64,000 nucleotides of DNA from Medicago truncatula. Its lineage: Eukaryota > Streptophyta > Magnoliopsida > Fabales > Fabaceae. Below the pieces are notes generated by a model, which worked only from the letters and a program-made list of their open reading frames with translations, was not told where the DNA came from and ran no database searches. This document shows positions 24,392 to 36,113 of this stretch, one piece after another. The stretch covers positions 41,935,832-41,999,831 of the forward strand of contig NC_053046.1 of assembly GCF_003473485.1 (NCBI RefSeq), read 5' to 3'. Every line of letters begins with the position of its first letter. Position 1 is the stretch's first letter. A program made the position numbers and the translations under genes.

Positions 24392-24577
24392 TTAGAAGGA
24401 AGAAGGAGCAAAGACACCACCACCGGCGAGGAAGAGAAGATCGGAGGGGCTACCACCTTCAGAAGGCAGAGCACCACGCCCACCGTGCGGCGAAGGGTTA
24501 GTCGGAGTTAAGCAACAACCCTTACGTCGTACAGTTCGGGCATGTGAAAGTGACCGATAAACTCTAAGAAAAGCCGT
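24392..24577 (-). promoter_or_regulatory. Conserved ACG-initiated uORF of VTC2
   Basis: On the minus strand, 165 nt before the main ATG, a 61-codon frame starts at ACG (24577-24575) and ends with TAA (24394-24392). The peptide contains YRSLSHARTVRRKGCC, then LTPTNPSPHGGRGALPSEGG and SPSDLLFLAGGG. It shows the strong amino-acid conservation known for the uORF of plant VTC2-type mRNAs, which starts at a non-AUG codon and mediates repression of the main frame by high ascorbate. An in-frame TGA lies five codons upstream of the ACG and no in-frame ATG intervenes, so AUG initiation cannot explain it. Two short AUG uORFs in other frames are also present (starts near 24620 and 24555 on the minus strand). 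Confidence 0.93.
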
Positions 24578-24725
24578 GATGTCTACAACGTGTCAATACA
24601 GGGAATCAACCCAAACATTCAAATCTCTCTTTTATTTTCTGAATTCTCAAGAAAATTTAGTGATGATAGCAAAGAAGAAAGATGAATTGTTTTTGATGAA
24701 GAAAATGAGGTGGAGATTGTAAAGT

Positions 24726-24734
24726 GTTATATAG
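24726..24734 (-). promoter_or_regulatory. Probable TATA box of VTC2
   Basis: The minus strand reads CTATATAAC, about 150 nt upstream of the uORF ACG. Transcription from about 24700 would give a leader near 470 nt that includes the whole uORF. Position inferred from sequence only. Confidence 0.5.
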
Positions 24735-24910
24735 ATAAGAGAAAATGAAAAGAGATTAAGGAAATGTGGTTGTGAATGAGTTTGGTATACTTGTACTAGA
24801 ATCAAGCACGAGGAGGGTGTTTTGTTTTTATGTTTTTTTGTGTTGTGTTTTGTTGTGTTAAGCAAAGTGTTTGTTAATGAATGGCTAAGTAACCACCCCT
24901 TCCTAGTATT

Positions 24911-24928
24911 GTGTGTGTGTGTGTGTGT
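24911..24928. repeat. (GT)9 microsatellite in VTC2 upstream region
   Basis: Uninterrupted GT dinucleotides, followed by a GAGA-rich stretch (24951-24990). Confidence 0.9.
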
Positions 24929-24989
24929 TACATTTACACATTCACAAGAGAGGAAAGTGAGAGAGAAAGAGACAAAGATTTGAATGAGA

Positions 24990-25631
24990 AAGGAAAAAGA
25001 GGGTGTGTCTACTTCTTCTTCTTTTCCATTTTTTGAAGATTTGACTCTATTCTTAGTGGCTGCCTCTCATATTGATGGACCATTTGGTGGGTGGTTACTG
25101 GTTATTGCTCTATCTCTCTCTCAACTTCCCAATTACTTTTGAAAACCACTTTTTTTTTTATTACTAATTATTAATTCCTCCTTTAAATCATGTTTCTAGA
25201 CTAAGTGTGTTTTAATCAAGAGTTATCAATTTTGTAGGACAATATAGAATAGAATGGGACAAAAATGATAGATATTTAATCATTCGAATTGAATATTTAG
25301 TTTATGATTAATTATAGTTGATTTCTATCTAAAATATACACCTTTCGATTACATTTATAATTAAATTTTTTTTTTTTAAATTCATTAAATAAGTGATGTA
25401 TCTGAACAATAATATATTCAGAATACATGAATTATTTCATGAATCTAAAAAAGCAAAAATTGTTTATGAATGTGAGCGAGAGGAGTGTGTTAGAAGATAT
25501 TCATCTCTTATAACATATTTTATTACCTAGATAGAGCAGCCATGAATATTTTATTTTTTAAGGATTAGCCGGTTGTGTTACTAGGAGGAATATTCTCTTT
25601 ATTAAAAGGAGGGAGAAATGCTAAAAACATA
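24990..25631. other. VTC2 upstream region, AT-rich
   Basis: Contains C/T-rich blocks near 25010-25140 on the plus strand. No gene seen. Confidence 0.4.
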
Positions 25632-25780
25632 CTCCCTCCGGTCACATTTATAAGTAAAAAACAATTTTTTAGGTTCATTTAATACTTAATGTATTATTTG
25701 GTATATATTATAGACCAAATACATTAGGTGTTGAATGAACCTAAAAAGTGGTTTTTTGCTTATAAATGTGACCGGAGGAG
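25632..25780. mobile_element. Stowaway MITE, 149 bp
   Basis: Starts CTCCCTCCGGTCACATTTAT and ends with the complement; the whole element is a near-perfect hairpin. Flanked by TA at both ends (25630-25631 and 25781-25782), as expected for Tc1/mariner-derived Stowaway elements. Confidence 0.92.
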
Positions 25781-25899
25781 TACATTTTAACACATAATTT
25801 TCAACACACTATTTTTTATTGGTCAAAATTCACATGAGATCCACCAAATATATATGGGACCTACATCATTTTTTGTAGTTTTTTTATCACAGTAAACAT

Positions 25900-26057
25900 A
25901 GCTCAGTTGGTATGGATATTGCATGTTATATGCCCGAGCCAGTGTTCAAACCCCGAACATTCAACTAACACTTGACCAAAGCGCATGCCTCTACATACGA
26001 GTCGGATTAGTCGTTCATCTTTGGTGCGTCGGAAACCGGTGCGAAAGCCAAAAAAAA
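25900..26057 (+). mobile_element. tRNA-derived SINE, about 160 bp
   Basis: An A-box-like ATAGCTCAGTTGGTAT and a B-box-like GTGTTCAAACCCC form an internal Pol III promoter. A body with GAGTCGGATTAGTCG and an A-rich end (near 26049-26057) follow. TSD not resolved. Confidence 0.65.
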
Positions 26058-27003
26058 ATTTGGCGGATTTTGAGTTTTATGTCATGCTAAAACTGATTTG
26101 CGTTTCCGTATACTGGTAATATATATTTTTTTTTTTTATCATCACAATCGTTAAAATCAAATTATTAGATTCTCATATTTTTTTTTAGGGAATATTCTCA
26201 TATTTTTAATGGTACAAAGTATCCAAACAATAACAATATTTTTTTTTCGCATTGAGTTAGGTTTATATCCCAAATTCTTTTTTTCATAAATGAATTTGAG
26301 TACTTTTAAAAAATAATAATTTGACTTGAACAAGCACAATTGAAACTACTCAAATTGACTTTTTTTAGTTTAAAGAAGAATCTCCTCTCCTATAATCTAA
26401 AATAAATTCAAATTAAACTTTGAAAATACTTCTATAGAAAAATTAATTATTTTCAATAGCATTTAAATATATCACAATAAATGTTATATTTTAGAATTAA
26501 TTATTTCTCAAATAATATCTAAAAAATATAAAAAAATTATTTGATAAAGTTAGATGTTATTGGTTACTTTTAGAATTATCTATTTTCTGAATATATATCA
26601 CAATAACTATTAGAATTGATTGTGTTTACATCTGAAAAAATTATGACGAGAAGAAAAATCTTGAAAATTGTGTTTCTAGATATATATAATTTTTGGGTTC
26701 AATTGTGATATTTTATTTAAGGAAAAAATCTTTTTAAAATTAAATTAAGTTATTGTGAATCCGATTTTAATCAATTATTTGCAATACATTTATCTAGAAC
26801 TGATTTTGAGTATAATCTTTTTTTTATTGAAAAGACTAGAATTTTTAGATTCAATTTTGCACCAAAAAAAAATCTAAATTTAATTTATTGTGAACCCAAA
26901 GGTTATAGCCAAGAAAAGCAATTTTCAACATTTTTCCCCGGTCACAATGTGTTTTCTTCCCTTTTTTTTTTCCTTTGATAATAGTAGTGATTTATTTTTT
27001 AAA
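26058..27003. other. AT-rich spacer, no gene seen
   Basis: Low complexity with frequent poly-A/T runs. No open frame of interest and no clear element. Confidence 0.5.
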
Positions 27004-27389
27004 AGCTAAATTTCATTTTTTGTCCCTTAACTATTTAGGTAGTATTGTTTTAGTCCCTTAATTAAAATCGATTTATTTTGGTCCCTTAACTTCTCTCTCT
27101 TACACATTTTGGTCATTTCCGTTAGTTTTAATTCAAAAACATTAGATTTTCTTCATTTTCTTCTAAAATTTTTCTGGGATTTTTGTTGTTGAAGGTTGAT
27201 GGAGATGATATGAAGATGAAAAATAGGAGAAGAAGATGGAGAAAACCTAACGTTTTTGAATTAAAACTAACGAAAATGACCAAAATGTGTGACGTAGAGA
27301 AATAAAGGGACCAAAATAAATCGAATTTTAATTAAGGGACTAAAGCGATACTAGCTAAATAATTAAGGAATCAAAAATGCAATTTAGCC
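27004..27389. mobile_element. Fold-back MITE with TTAGTCCCTTAATT arms
   Basis: The left arm (GCTAAATTTCATTTTTTGTC, then TAGTCCCTTAATTAAAAT) is complementary to the right arm ending CAATTTAGCC. The centre carries purine-rich DNA. No clean TSD was found, so the ends are approximate. Confidence 0.7.
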
Positions 27390-27489
27390 TTTAAACAATT
27401 GAGTGGGCCCTTACAAAACTCATTTTCCCCCACTTTTGCTAGAAAATATGCACATATCATATCAAACTCATTATCCCTTTATTGAAATA

Positions 27490-27886
27490 AGTGATTTTCA
27501 TATCTACTTTGTTTTTTTTTTTTCGTGATTTTGTCGTCTTAGTGCGACGTTGTTTTGTCCGTCGTCTTTGTGCAACCTTGTATTGTCTTTCTTGTTTCGT
27601 TCAGGTATTTGTTCGGTTCAGATTGTCAGATCAGCTTCGATCCAGTGTAGATCAAATCAATGACTTTGGAGTCTTCAACGTTGCAGATCCGGAGACATGG
27701 GTATTCCGGAAACTTAAATATAGTCATATGTGTAGGCTTTAGTACTTTGTCGTTTTATGCTATTAACATAGATCCTCTGAGTTTGTTCACATGTTCATCC
27801 TTTTAATTTTTAGCAAATTTTCATTGTATCGATGTACTCTATCAATTTGAATGAATGAATATCATTTATTTTTGTCAAAAAAATAA
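27490..27886 (+). mobile_element. Probable LINE 3' end fragment
   Basis: A G/T-rich stretch ends in GAATGAATATCATTTATTTT followed by poly-A, a style of 3' end seen in plant L1-type LINEs. The 83-codon frame at 27491-27742 has no recognisable domain. TSD not found. Confidence 0.35.
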
Positions 27887-29168
27887 TAGCGGACACGGAA
27901 TGAAATTGGTGAGATATTTAAACTACTATTTAAGAGTGAGATTCAAATTGGTCATCGACATTTTTCTTGCGTTTCAATTTAATCTTGACTGAATATAATA
28001 TTCAAATTAATCATCGATATATTCACATTTGGACAAACTTGTTTGTAAGCTATATGAGTCAGAGATTAATTTAGGTATTAGCTTTTGTCATAAACTAAAT
28101 TGAGGTGTGCGACAAAATTGTGAGTGATCAAATTTAATCCCTACGCAATATTTACATCGTAGTTCAATTAATTGAGGTATAGGTAATCAAATAATGAAAT
28201 AAGGAAATTCATTTGTGTATAATGGAAGCAATTCCTTAAAACCAATCATGGTGGTTTGATTAATCAAATAAGTAAAAAAAAAAATTACATAAAAAAATTG
28301 ATTGAATATCAATAACGATTTGATCCAATTTAATCAAGGAATTGATAGACGTTAAATCATTTAGACATTCTAACAACTAGGAATGATAATAGGTCGGATC
28401 AGACTATGCTATACAATACTCACAAGTTTAGATATATTTCACATAACTCATAAATATGTAATATGACATGTTTTTTACGGACTAAAACCTAAATATATAT
28501 CATTGCGCCAAAAGTTACATCAGAATCATTTACAAATTAGAATGTTGAATAAAAGAAAATTCAATCACACCTAAGTTGAAAGGAACTGAATGAGCTCGAT
28601 GTACAATATTCTCACATACGATCCGTGGAGTTGAATGAGCAACAAAAAAAAATAAATGAGACGTGAAGTTGGTAAAATGAAACTTTTTTGTTAAGAGTGA
28701 ATGACACTTATATCCTCTACTATTGGGATAGTACATAGCATTTTCGAGGACTTTTATTTCCGCAACTATTTTTTCTTACCGATCCCCGATGATACGTTAA
28801 ACTTGCACAAGAAGAAAAAAATGATGCGTTAAAATAAATACACGTAAATCCTATCTTTCACAACAATATAATTATTTTTCGTTAAAATTATATGAATTTT
28901 TTGTGGACTTGAAATCTCGTTGCGTTGAACTAGCTTGTCCATTTCCCCTTTTGAAATTTGATGAGGAATGAGTGGCAACCTAACACACATGGAAAAAGCT
29001 ATGCACTTTCTCTATCTCTAGCAACAAACAGAAAAATCTAGTCCATGAAACTTCCTCATGAAATGAATGGTCACCAAAATATCAGTCTCTAGGGATGGGT
29101 CCTTACTGACCCCACAAATATAGTTCACTGATCCTCAATTCCATGTGATGTATGGAGACTTGAAAGTA
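27887..29168. other. Spacer, no gene seen
   Basis: AT-rich, with no convincing coding signal or element. Confidence 0.5.
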
Positions 29169-29438
29169 CTACACCCGTTTCAAAATTAATGTTGATTAAG
29201 AGTTTTACACGCATATTAAAAAATATGATTAAAAAAAATGAATGATTATTTGACCAAATTATCCTTATTAATTATTGGTTAGTTTTAAAAGTAATGCTTT
29301 GGAAGTAGTGTGCAACATATTAATTGGAGGGTACAATTGGAAATAAAAAAGTTATTATTACATTGAAAAATGAAAGTGACATTCAATTTAAAATAATTTT
29401 TTTTTGCTAAAGCGACACTCATTTTGGATCGAAGAGAG
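29169..29438. mobile_element. Degenerate Stowaway-like MITE
   Basis: Starts CTACACCCGTTTCAAAATTA and ends CATTTTGGATCGAAGAGAG, an imperfect inverted repeat of the CTCCCTCCGTTTCAAAATGA type. Flanked by TA at 29167-29168 and 29439-29440. Confidence 0.6.
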
Positions 29439-29440
29439 TA

Positions 29441-31290
29441 AAAGCACGAGAGAAAAATATGCATGGTCATAATGACAAATATAATTCTTTTAGACACACA
29501 TACAAATATAATTAAGTAAAATGGAGAAAAAATTATTTTATGGTTTTTTTAAAGAAAATTTATTGTTATTATTATTAAAAACATAGGTTAATGTGTATTG
29601 TTGTGTGTGCGTCTAAATGATTTAAATTTGTGTTTGTGACTATCTAAGAATATCCTAAAGCACAAAGATGGAATCTCACACATCGGAGTATTTAGAAACA
29701 CGCATAAATATAAAAACTAAAAGTGAATAAAATAAAATTGATTGTTGTGACTAAAATATTTTTTATATTTTTATCATTTTAAGTGAATGTGCCCAAGTAT
29801 CTCTTAATTCAGGAGTTGTGCTTTGTTATTGAATCGATGAAATTATAGTGATGTTGAGCTAAACTAAAAAACATATAAAATACATTTGTTCAACAATAAT
29901 TTAAATTACTTTGTATATATATATTTTTTGGCATATTTGTATTCACTCTTAGTTTATTTCTTGAAATTATATAAAATATTATAAAATCTACAAAACATAA
30001 ATTATAAACATATAATTATATATAAATAAGAATTTATCATGACACCGATGGATTATTGAATTTCCATCTAGATACAATAAGAATTTAATTTGTCGTTGAG
30101 AATATCCCCCAAACAATATTTTGAACAAAAAGAACTATACTACTTTTGGATCTAAATGAATGAGAAGGGAGATTAATGAAAAAGATCAAAAGAAATGGCG
30201 TGCAAGATTCGGAATCTAGGGAGGGATCATTCCTAAGATTAAAGGTAAGAAACCCTCATGCTTGTCTCTTGTGGTTGGGGCCTAGACAAAGACAAGCACA
30301 TGTACTAACTCTACCTCTACTTGGATGTTTAAGCGACCCTACTTATCCTAATTACCCATACCATGTCTTTTAAATCACGATGCACTTTTGAATTGTGGAT
30401 GAGTGTCATGAAATTGATTCATGGAGACAAGACATTGCTAGCCTTTCGATCTTAATTTGACAGATCAGAAAAGTAGATTTAATTTTGAGTATTTAATTCC
30501 CTGAAAGATCAAGCTCAAATCATGATTATTCAATCTTGATCGAATAATTATAATGATTGACTTTGCAAACCGTAGCAAATTGTGATATGAGTTATGTGGA
30601 GTTAATTTGTGTCACCAAAATATTCCTAAAGGCTAGTATGTTTTAAATATTCAACAAAATTATGTCTTACTTACCAAATTATTATTGGAACTTACAAAAT
30701 GGTCATTGCATATACTTTTTTTTTTTTTTTTGAGGGAGGTCATTGCATATACTTAACTTCCCTTCCAAGTTTATTTTTGTATTTGGATGCTCTTCAGATG
30801 GAGTTCTCCAACTTATTGAACTTCTGAAATAAATATTAAATACCAATGAACTGAAGAGAGTTCAATGTTCATGCAAGCAACATGAAAAAAAAAAAAAACA
30901 GTCAAAAAAGGAGTAAAATAGCTTTGAACTTGAAGTGTGAAAAGTCATGTGAAAAATTGAAAAACAAAATATATTGGAGGATGTTTCCACTAGGTTAGCC
31001 TTGCCTAATCTCTACTTACATATGTATGGAAGTGCAACTCCACCAAATACGATGCATTTTTATTTGTTAAAAATATTATGAATTTTTAGTTAATAATAAC
31101 CTCAAGTTCCATAGAAAATATCAAGTTCTTATTTTGCTAGCAATGATAAAATAATACTATCAAGTTTTTATCATGTGTACCAAATATATAATATGATTAA
31201 CGTTTATCTTATCACTATCATATCATATTCTTATCCAACTTCTTATCATATCTTGTGTCTATCCTTTCATGCACACCAAATAGGCTCTAA
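29441..31290. other. Spacer, no gene seen
   Basis: AT-rich. The frame at 30176-30373 (65 codons) is not recognised and has no supporting context. A direct repeat of GTCATTGCATATACTT flanks a poly-T/GAGGG run at 30702-30752, perhaps a very short insertion. Confidence 0.45.
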
Positions 31291-31298
31291 ATGTCACT

Positions 31299-32169
31299 CA
31301 GACTCGACCTTGGGCGTGCGCAAGCAGCTCAACCAAGGCGGGCCTCCAAAAGTTATGAGCCTCAAACAAAATATTAAGTCTAATACTCACCCCCTACTTA
31401 AATAAAATAAAATATATGTTACTTCCTTTTCTTTCTTGAGTGCACGTTTTGACGCAGTACGGAAGCGCAGGGTTAACAAGCGCTAAACCTAGATAGAAAA
31501 GAACAAGTTTGCAAGCGACAAACTTGTAAAAATAGGGTTGCAAGCGACAAACCTATCAAAATAAGGGTTTCTGGAATCCACCAGAATTGAGAGAAAATCT
31601 CGAATAATTTTATTGAATCAAAAAGTGTGCCTCTTAGACTACATAAGTTCTGCTTATATAGTGAAAGAAATAATAAACACGTGGGCCGAAATAAAATAAA
31701 ACGAAATAATAATAGAAAGTTCTAGAAAATTACTAAGATTTGGCTAAATAATAAATACTGTAAAATTACTAAGAAACCCTCCTACACCATGTTTGAGTTT
31801 TTTCTAGAGTCTAGTTCTCCTTTCTGAACATAAATTTGATGTTATCAAACTATCCCCAATTTGTATAATCGTTTAATAAGTCAATTTGAAAAACTATTCC
31901 ATTGAGGAATCACAACAATCATTTCTTTTTTCGTATAAACCATTCGTTTTCCTTTCCCACAATGGAGGAGTGACAAATCGAAACGACATCATTAGGTAAA
32001 TTTCACCTCTCTTTCACTTAATTTTTTTTATTTCATTTCATGTTTAAAATTTCTTCTTATTCTAGTTTTTTTTAATGAAGTTTAACTACACACAAAAATT
32101 ACGTTTTTATTTTATAGAGGCCTATTTTACTATGTGAGCCGAGCCTCCAATTTTATAAGAACGGCCCTG
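31299..32169. mobile_element. Non-autonomous hAT-like element
   Basis: Begins CAGACTCGACC and ends GAACGGCCCTG, flanked by ATGTCACT (31291-31298) and AAGTCACT (32170-32177), an 8-bp TSD with one mismatch. Shares a GTGCGC...AGCTC motif near one end and GAGCCGAGCCTCC near the other with the hAT element at 46906-47391, in the opposite orientation. The centre (31440-31690), with repeated GCAAGCGACAAAC motifs, is absent from that relative and may be a further insertion. Confidence 0.65.
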
Positions 32170-32177
32170 AAGTCACT

Positions 32178-33203
32178 CAATCCTCCATTAGTTGGTATAT
32201 TGCACCATAGGGGCATGGTTCAATCAAGCAACTTCATTTTTTCTATTGACAGAATTCTTTACACGATTTGTAAATGTTATGAATGTTTAAATATTTGTTC
32301 AAATTTTTTTTTTTTTTAAAAACCCAATAATGCACATAAACTTTTTCCAGAGAGAAATGCAAAAGGTTAAGGGCCAGCCAGGGTAAAAATATTAGGTGAT
32401 TGTTTATTCAATCCCCGAAAATGTTGGATCTTATAAAAAGTTAAATTTTAGTAGTGTATTTTATCTGAAAATACACAACTAAAAGTTAATTTATAGTTGT
32501 GTATTTTAGCAGATTAATGTTAGGGAGTAAACTAGGTCAAAGTTAAGTCCATTAATAGAGGAATTGGGGCTTTGAATGTACAACAAAAGGAGAGGAGAAT
32601 GAGTCGAATGTGTTAATATGTAGATGGGGTGAAATTATTCTCAAACTTAAATTGCTGCCAACCACACCGTGTGGGGAGAGATTTTGGCATGTTACTTTAT
32701 ATTTGGTTAAAAACTTAAAACAATCAAAATTATTCTCAAATCTCAGTGTAGTTGGAAGCAATTTAAGAACCTAGGTAAAGCTTTTGGGTACATTTGTCTA
32801 ATAATAACTATAATAGCCATGCAGAATGCAGAGCTTCTTGCTATTTACCATAGTCTAATTGCATCACTTGAATCATTTTTTATTGAATGAGTATCTACAC
32901 TGACCTAGTGTCTCCTTTAATTTGGAATAACTTACGTCATCCATGAGTTTACATTATTTCCCGAGTCGTGTGTGTGTTTTTTCTTTCCAGAAATGTACTA
33001 AAGGTGACAACTATTGCTCCCAAATGGTCAGGGCGGGAACTCCAAAATCATAATATATCAGTATATCACAATCCCATCTTTAACATGTTCTTTGTGCTGC
33101 TCTAACTTTGAACATCGTAAGCTCAATATATAACTTCCAACATAAATACTTTTGAGATTGGTATTCTTTATAGTCTTATATAAGTGTCTTTTCTAATTTA
33201 TAT
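32178..33203. other. Spacer, no gene seen
   Basis: AT-rich. 32450-32510 has short inverted repeats (AGTAGTGTATTTT...and AGTTGTGTATTTT). No coding signal. Confidence 0.45.
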
Positions 33204-33932
33204 ATTTATTTATGAGTAATACCTCAAAATAGTCCTTGAATTTTGAAAAATCGGACAATTTCGTCCCTGAATTTTTCGAAATATCAAATTAGTCCCTGAA
33301 TTTTGCAAACGTCCATCAAATCAGTCCCTCCGTCCAAAATGTCCGTTAACAGTGATGATGTGTCAGCCACGTGTACAGGGACTAAACTGATGGAAATTGT
33401 CAAAATTTGATATTTAACATTTCAGTCTCTTTTTTCCTGTGTTTTCAATTATACCCTTCTATTACCATTCACTTTCATCCTCACATTTTCACTCAGAAGC
33501 ATCAAACAAGTCCCTAACCTTTCACCTTCCCGCCTAAACTGTCACCCTCTTCACTTCACCAAAATCATCATCATCACCGGCGATCATCCTTGGAAAAGAT
33601 TCGGTTTTGAAGTCAGATTTTGTGGTTTGTCAAGGTATAGCCATTCAACTTTGTTTTCCTTTCACTCTTGTTCGTTTGACCCTATTTTGTGTCCGTTTTT
33701 TTTGTGATTTTTGGTTTTAGTTTTAGCCATTATTTTTCAACTTTTAACTTCATATCATGTTTCGTTGCTGTTTGTTTGTGATTGTTGTGTGTTTGATTGC
33801 GTTTTTGAACGAAATCACGTCCTGATTTAAACAAATTATAAAAAGGGTTTGTTGAGGTTCGTATTGAAGTCTGATTTGCATTTCATATGTTGTTTTGCTT
33901 TTGATTTTGACGATGTTGGCATAATTCGCAGG

Positions 33933-34106
33933 ATGGAAGACTCTATTATGGTAATTTTGCATCACGGTGGTTGTTTAGAGCGAGATGAGTACCGGAGGCT
34001 ACAATACGTCGATGGTGAGTTTTGTGTTTGGGAGAAAATGGATGTTGATCAGTTATGCCTGTGGGACATTGAGAAGATGGCGAAACATTGCAGAGGATCA
34101 CATTGA
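33933..34106 (+). pseudogene. PB1-like domain remnant of a MULE transposase
   Basis: ATG 33933 follows an acceptor-like TTCGCAG. The 57-residue frame starts MEDSIMVILHHGGCLERDE, then YVDGEFCVWEKMDVDQLCLWDIE, which resembles the PB1-like domain at the N-terminus of many plant MuDR-type transposases. It ends after 57 residues, well short of a transposase, so it is a remnant. Confidence 0.6.
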
Positions 34107-34219
34107 TCTCTGTTATGATAATTCAAGGACCAATTTGATGGTATTTTCATTAATTTGAGGATCGAAATGATGGATATGATTATAATTCAAGGACCAATGT
34201 GATTGAATTTTTTTTGACA

Positions 34220-34423
34220 TCAAATAACCATTGTTAAACAAACCTTATGCAGAGGGCAAGCATAGAAAGGTCTTCCTGGGTTATTGACAATGTTTGCTCT
34301 TCTTACAACACAAATTCTAGGACACCAACATTGAAGCTCTCTCACATCATCATTGTACATAGAGCTTGAAGATGAATACCGGTTGTTGTAGTTGTTTTTG
34401 CCCATCCGCGCACCACCCATCAA
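34220..34423 (-). pseudogene. GRF-type zinc-finger fragment within the MULE
   Basis: A 67-residue frame with a Ser-rich N-terminus, then C32-W-C34...C38...NPGRPFYACP (C56), the signature of the GRF zinc finger, a single-strand nucleic-acid-binding module frequent in plant transposon-linked proteins. A donor-like AAG|GTTTGT right after the finger suggests the next exon has been lost. It converges on the PB1-like piece. Confidence 0.65.
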
Positions 34424-35011
34424 TTCTAAACACTGAATCTACAAGTGGGGAAGAAATTTCGAATTTAATCAAAAAAATTAGGGTTCTAAGTTTTTTGAAT
34501 TGGGGAAGAAATTTTACATCAATTTATGGAAGAAATTTTGGGAATTTTAAACTCTATGTAAGGAATTATAACATTAGGGTTCCAAATTTATATATTTGGG
34601 GAAGAAATAGTCCTTAATGAGGAAGTGGAGAAAGAGCCGTTACTCACAAAGAAGAAAAAGAGCCGTTGCCAATTTTCTGAAAATCCATCAATTTGATCCT
34701 TGGAATTTTGTGTAAATCCATCAATTTCGTCCTTCGAAATTTTGTGTAAATCAATCAGTTTGGTCCCTGCTTGCGTGGCATCTGACGTGGTAAGCTTTGT
34801 CAGAGGTTAACGTGACACGTCACCTCCGTTAACGGACCAAATTAACGGAGGGACTAATTTGATTGACATTTTGTAAATTCAGGGACTAATTTGATATTTC
34901 GAAAAATTCAGGGACGAAATTGGCCGATTTTTCAAAATTCAAGGACTATTTTGAGGTATTAGTCATTTATTTATATAAAAAAGTTCTTCGTAGTAGTAAT
35001 AGGATGAAATT

Positions 35012-35099
35012 TTGTCATCGTGAGCTTAACTCAGTCAATAGGAACAATACATAATATATGTAAGGTCAGGGGTTTGAACCCCGACCACCACCAAAAAGG
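35012..35099 (+). mobile_element. Mini-SINE 1, tRNA-derived, 88 bp
   Basis: A box-like TAACTCAGTCAATAGG and B box GGTTTGAACCCC, ending ACCACCACCAAAAAGG. Flanked by a perfect 12-bp TSD, TAGGATGAAATT (35000-35011 and 35100-35111). The element is little more than a tRNA-like unit plus a short A-rich tail. Confidence 0.85.
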
Positions 35100-35191
35100 T
35101 AGGATGAAATTCACTATGTGACTCTCATTGGGACGATGGGATTTGGCAAAACTTAGATGCATTTCTTTATATATTTTATCTTTTAACTTAA

Positions 35192-35281
35192 TTTTTTTTG
35201 GTGGTGGCCGGGGTTTGAACCCCATAAGTTACATATTATTATGCATTGTCCATACAAACTGAGTTAAACTCACGAGGACAT
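35192..35281 (-). mobile_element. Mini-SINE 2, tRNA-derived, 90 bp
   Basis: On the minus strand: CTCGTGAGTTTAACTCAG, then GGGGTTCAAACCCCGGCC and an A-rich end. Flanked by CTTTTAACTTAA (35180-35191) and CTTTGAACTTAA (35282-35293), a 12-bp TSD with one mismatch. It faces mini-SINE 1 only 92 bp away. Confidence 0.82.
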
Positions 35282-36113
35282 CTTTGAACTTAACTATCAA
35301 TTATTTTTTTAAATCTATAATTTTCTCAAAATTTACTATAACAAAAAAAAAAATTAAGTGAAAAAACATGCCAAAAACACGTAAAAAATACATCTATGTT
35401 TCGTAGTTTGGAAAAATACTTGTTAATACACATAATTTTTAACACATCAATATAACAAGATTTTTAATGGGGTGATAGAAATGATCAGCAAACGGAAGTT
35501 AACTACTGTTTAGGGTATTTTCAGAAATTCAAGTTGTTTGTGAACAATTGCTAGGTGTTTAAAGAGTAATTTTTAAATTTTTGCGAAGGGATGATCAAAC
35601 AAGTAGCCCAACGTTAAGTCCATGAATAAAAGGAGCTATTTAGATTTTTTGACAAGAAAGAAAAAGAGAACAGAAAAATTGCTCTTTAGGCACCCATGAT
35701 AAACTCTCATGCACCCTGAACCGATGAAAATACCCAAACGACGGTTAACGGTACAGTAGTTAACGGTCGATCCTTGATTTTTTTTTTTGTCTTGTTGAAA
35801 TTGAACCAATAGTTTTTGTGGTCTACGACACACAAAAACTTCTATAAATTGGTTTATCTGATTCATTTGCAAACTACACCAAGCAATCATGACCACTTAT
35901 CCAGCAAATCAAAACACCAAATTAGTCTCAATTAACTACAACGTGTGGAAACTAATTTGTTTAGGGTTTGAGTTGATATCACGTTGTTTGGCTTAAAGGA
36001 CCAGCTAGACCAAATTATTCATTAACTCAACCATATAGACAAAAAAGGGTGAATAATGTTGGGTATCATCGTCCATCAATCGACTTAGATAGAAGCGTCC
36101 AGTTTACCCTGAT

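Larger units (their letters stand above)
33214..34964. mobile_element. Mutator-like element (MULE), degraded, 1.75 kb
   Basis: Terminal inverted repeats begin GAGTAATACCTCAAAATAGT and, on the other strand, GACTAATACCTCAAAATAGT, and extend for more than 100 bp with AGTCCCTGAATTTT-type motifs. Flanked by a perfect 10-bp direct repeat ATTTATTTAT (33204-33213 and 34965-34974); MULEs make 9-10-bp TSDs. Inside are remnants of two convergent coding pieces, a PB1-like domain and a GRF zinc finger. No transposase catalytic domain is left. Confidence 0.85.

Noticed and set aside
30176..30373. 65-codon plus frame (MKKIKRNGV...)
   Set aside because: No family, no neighbour context; length is within chance expectation.
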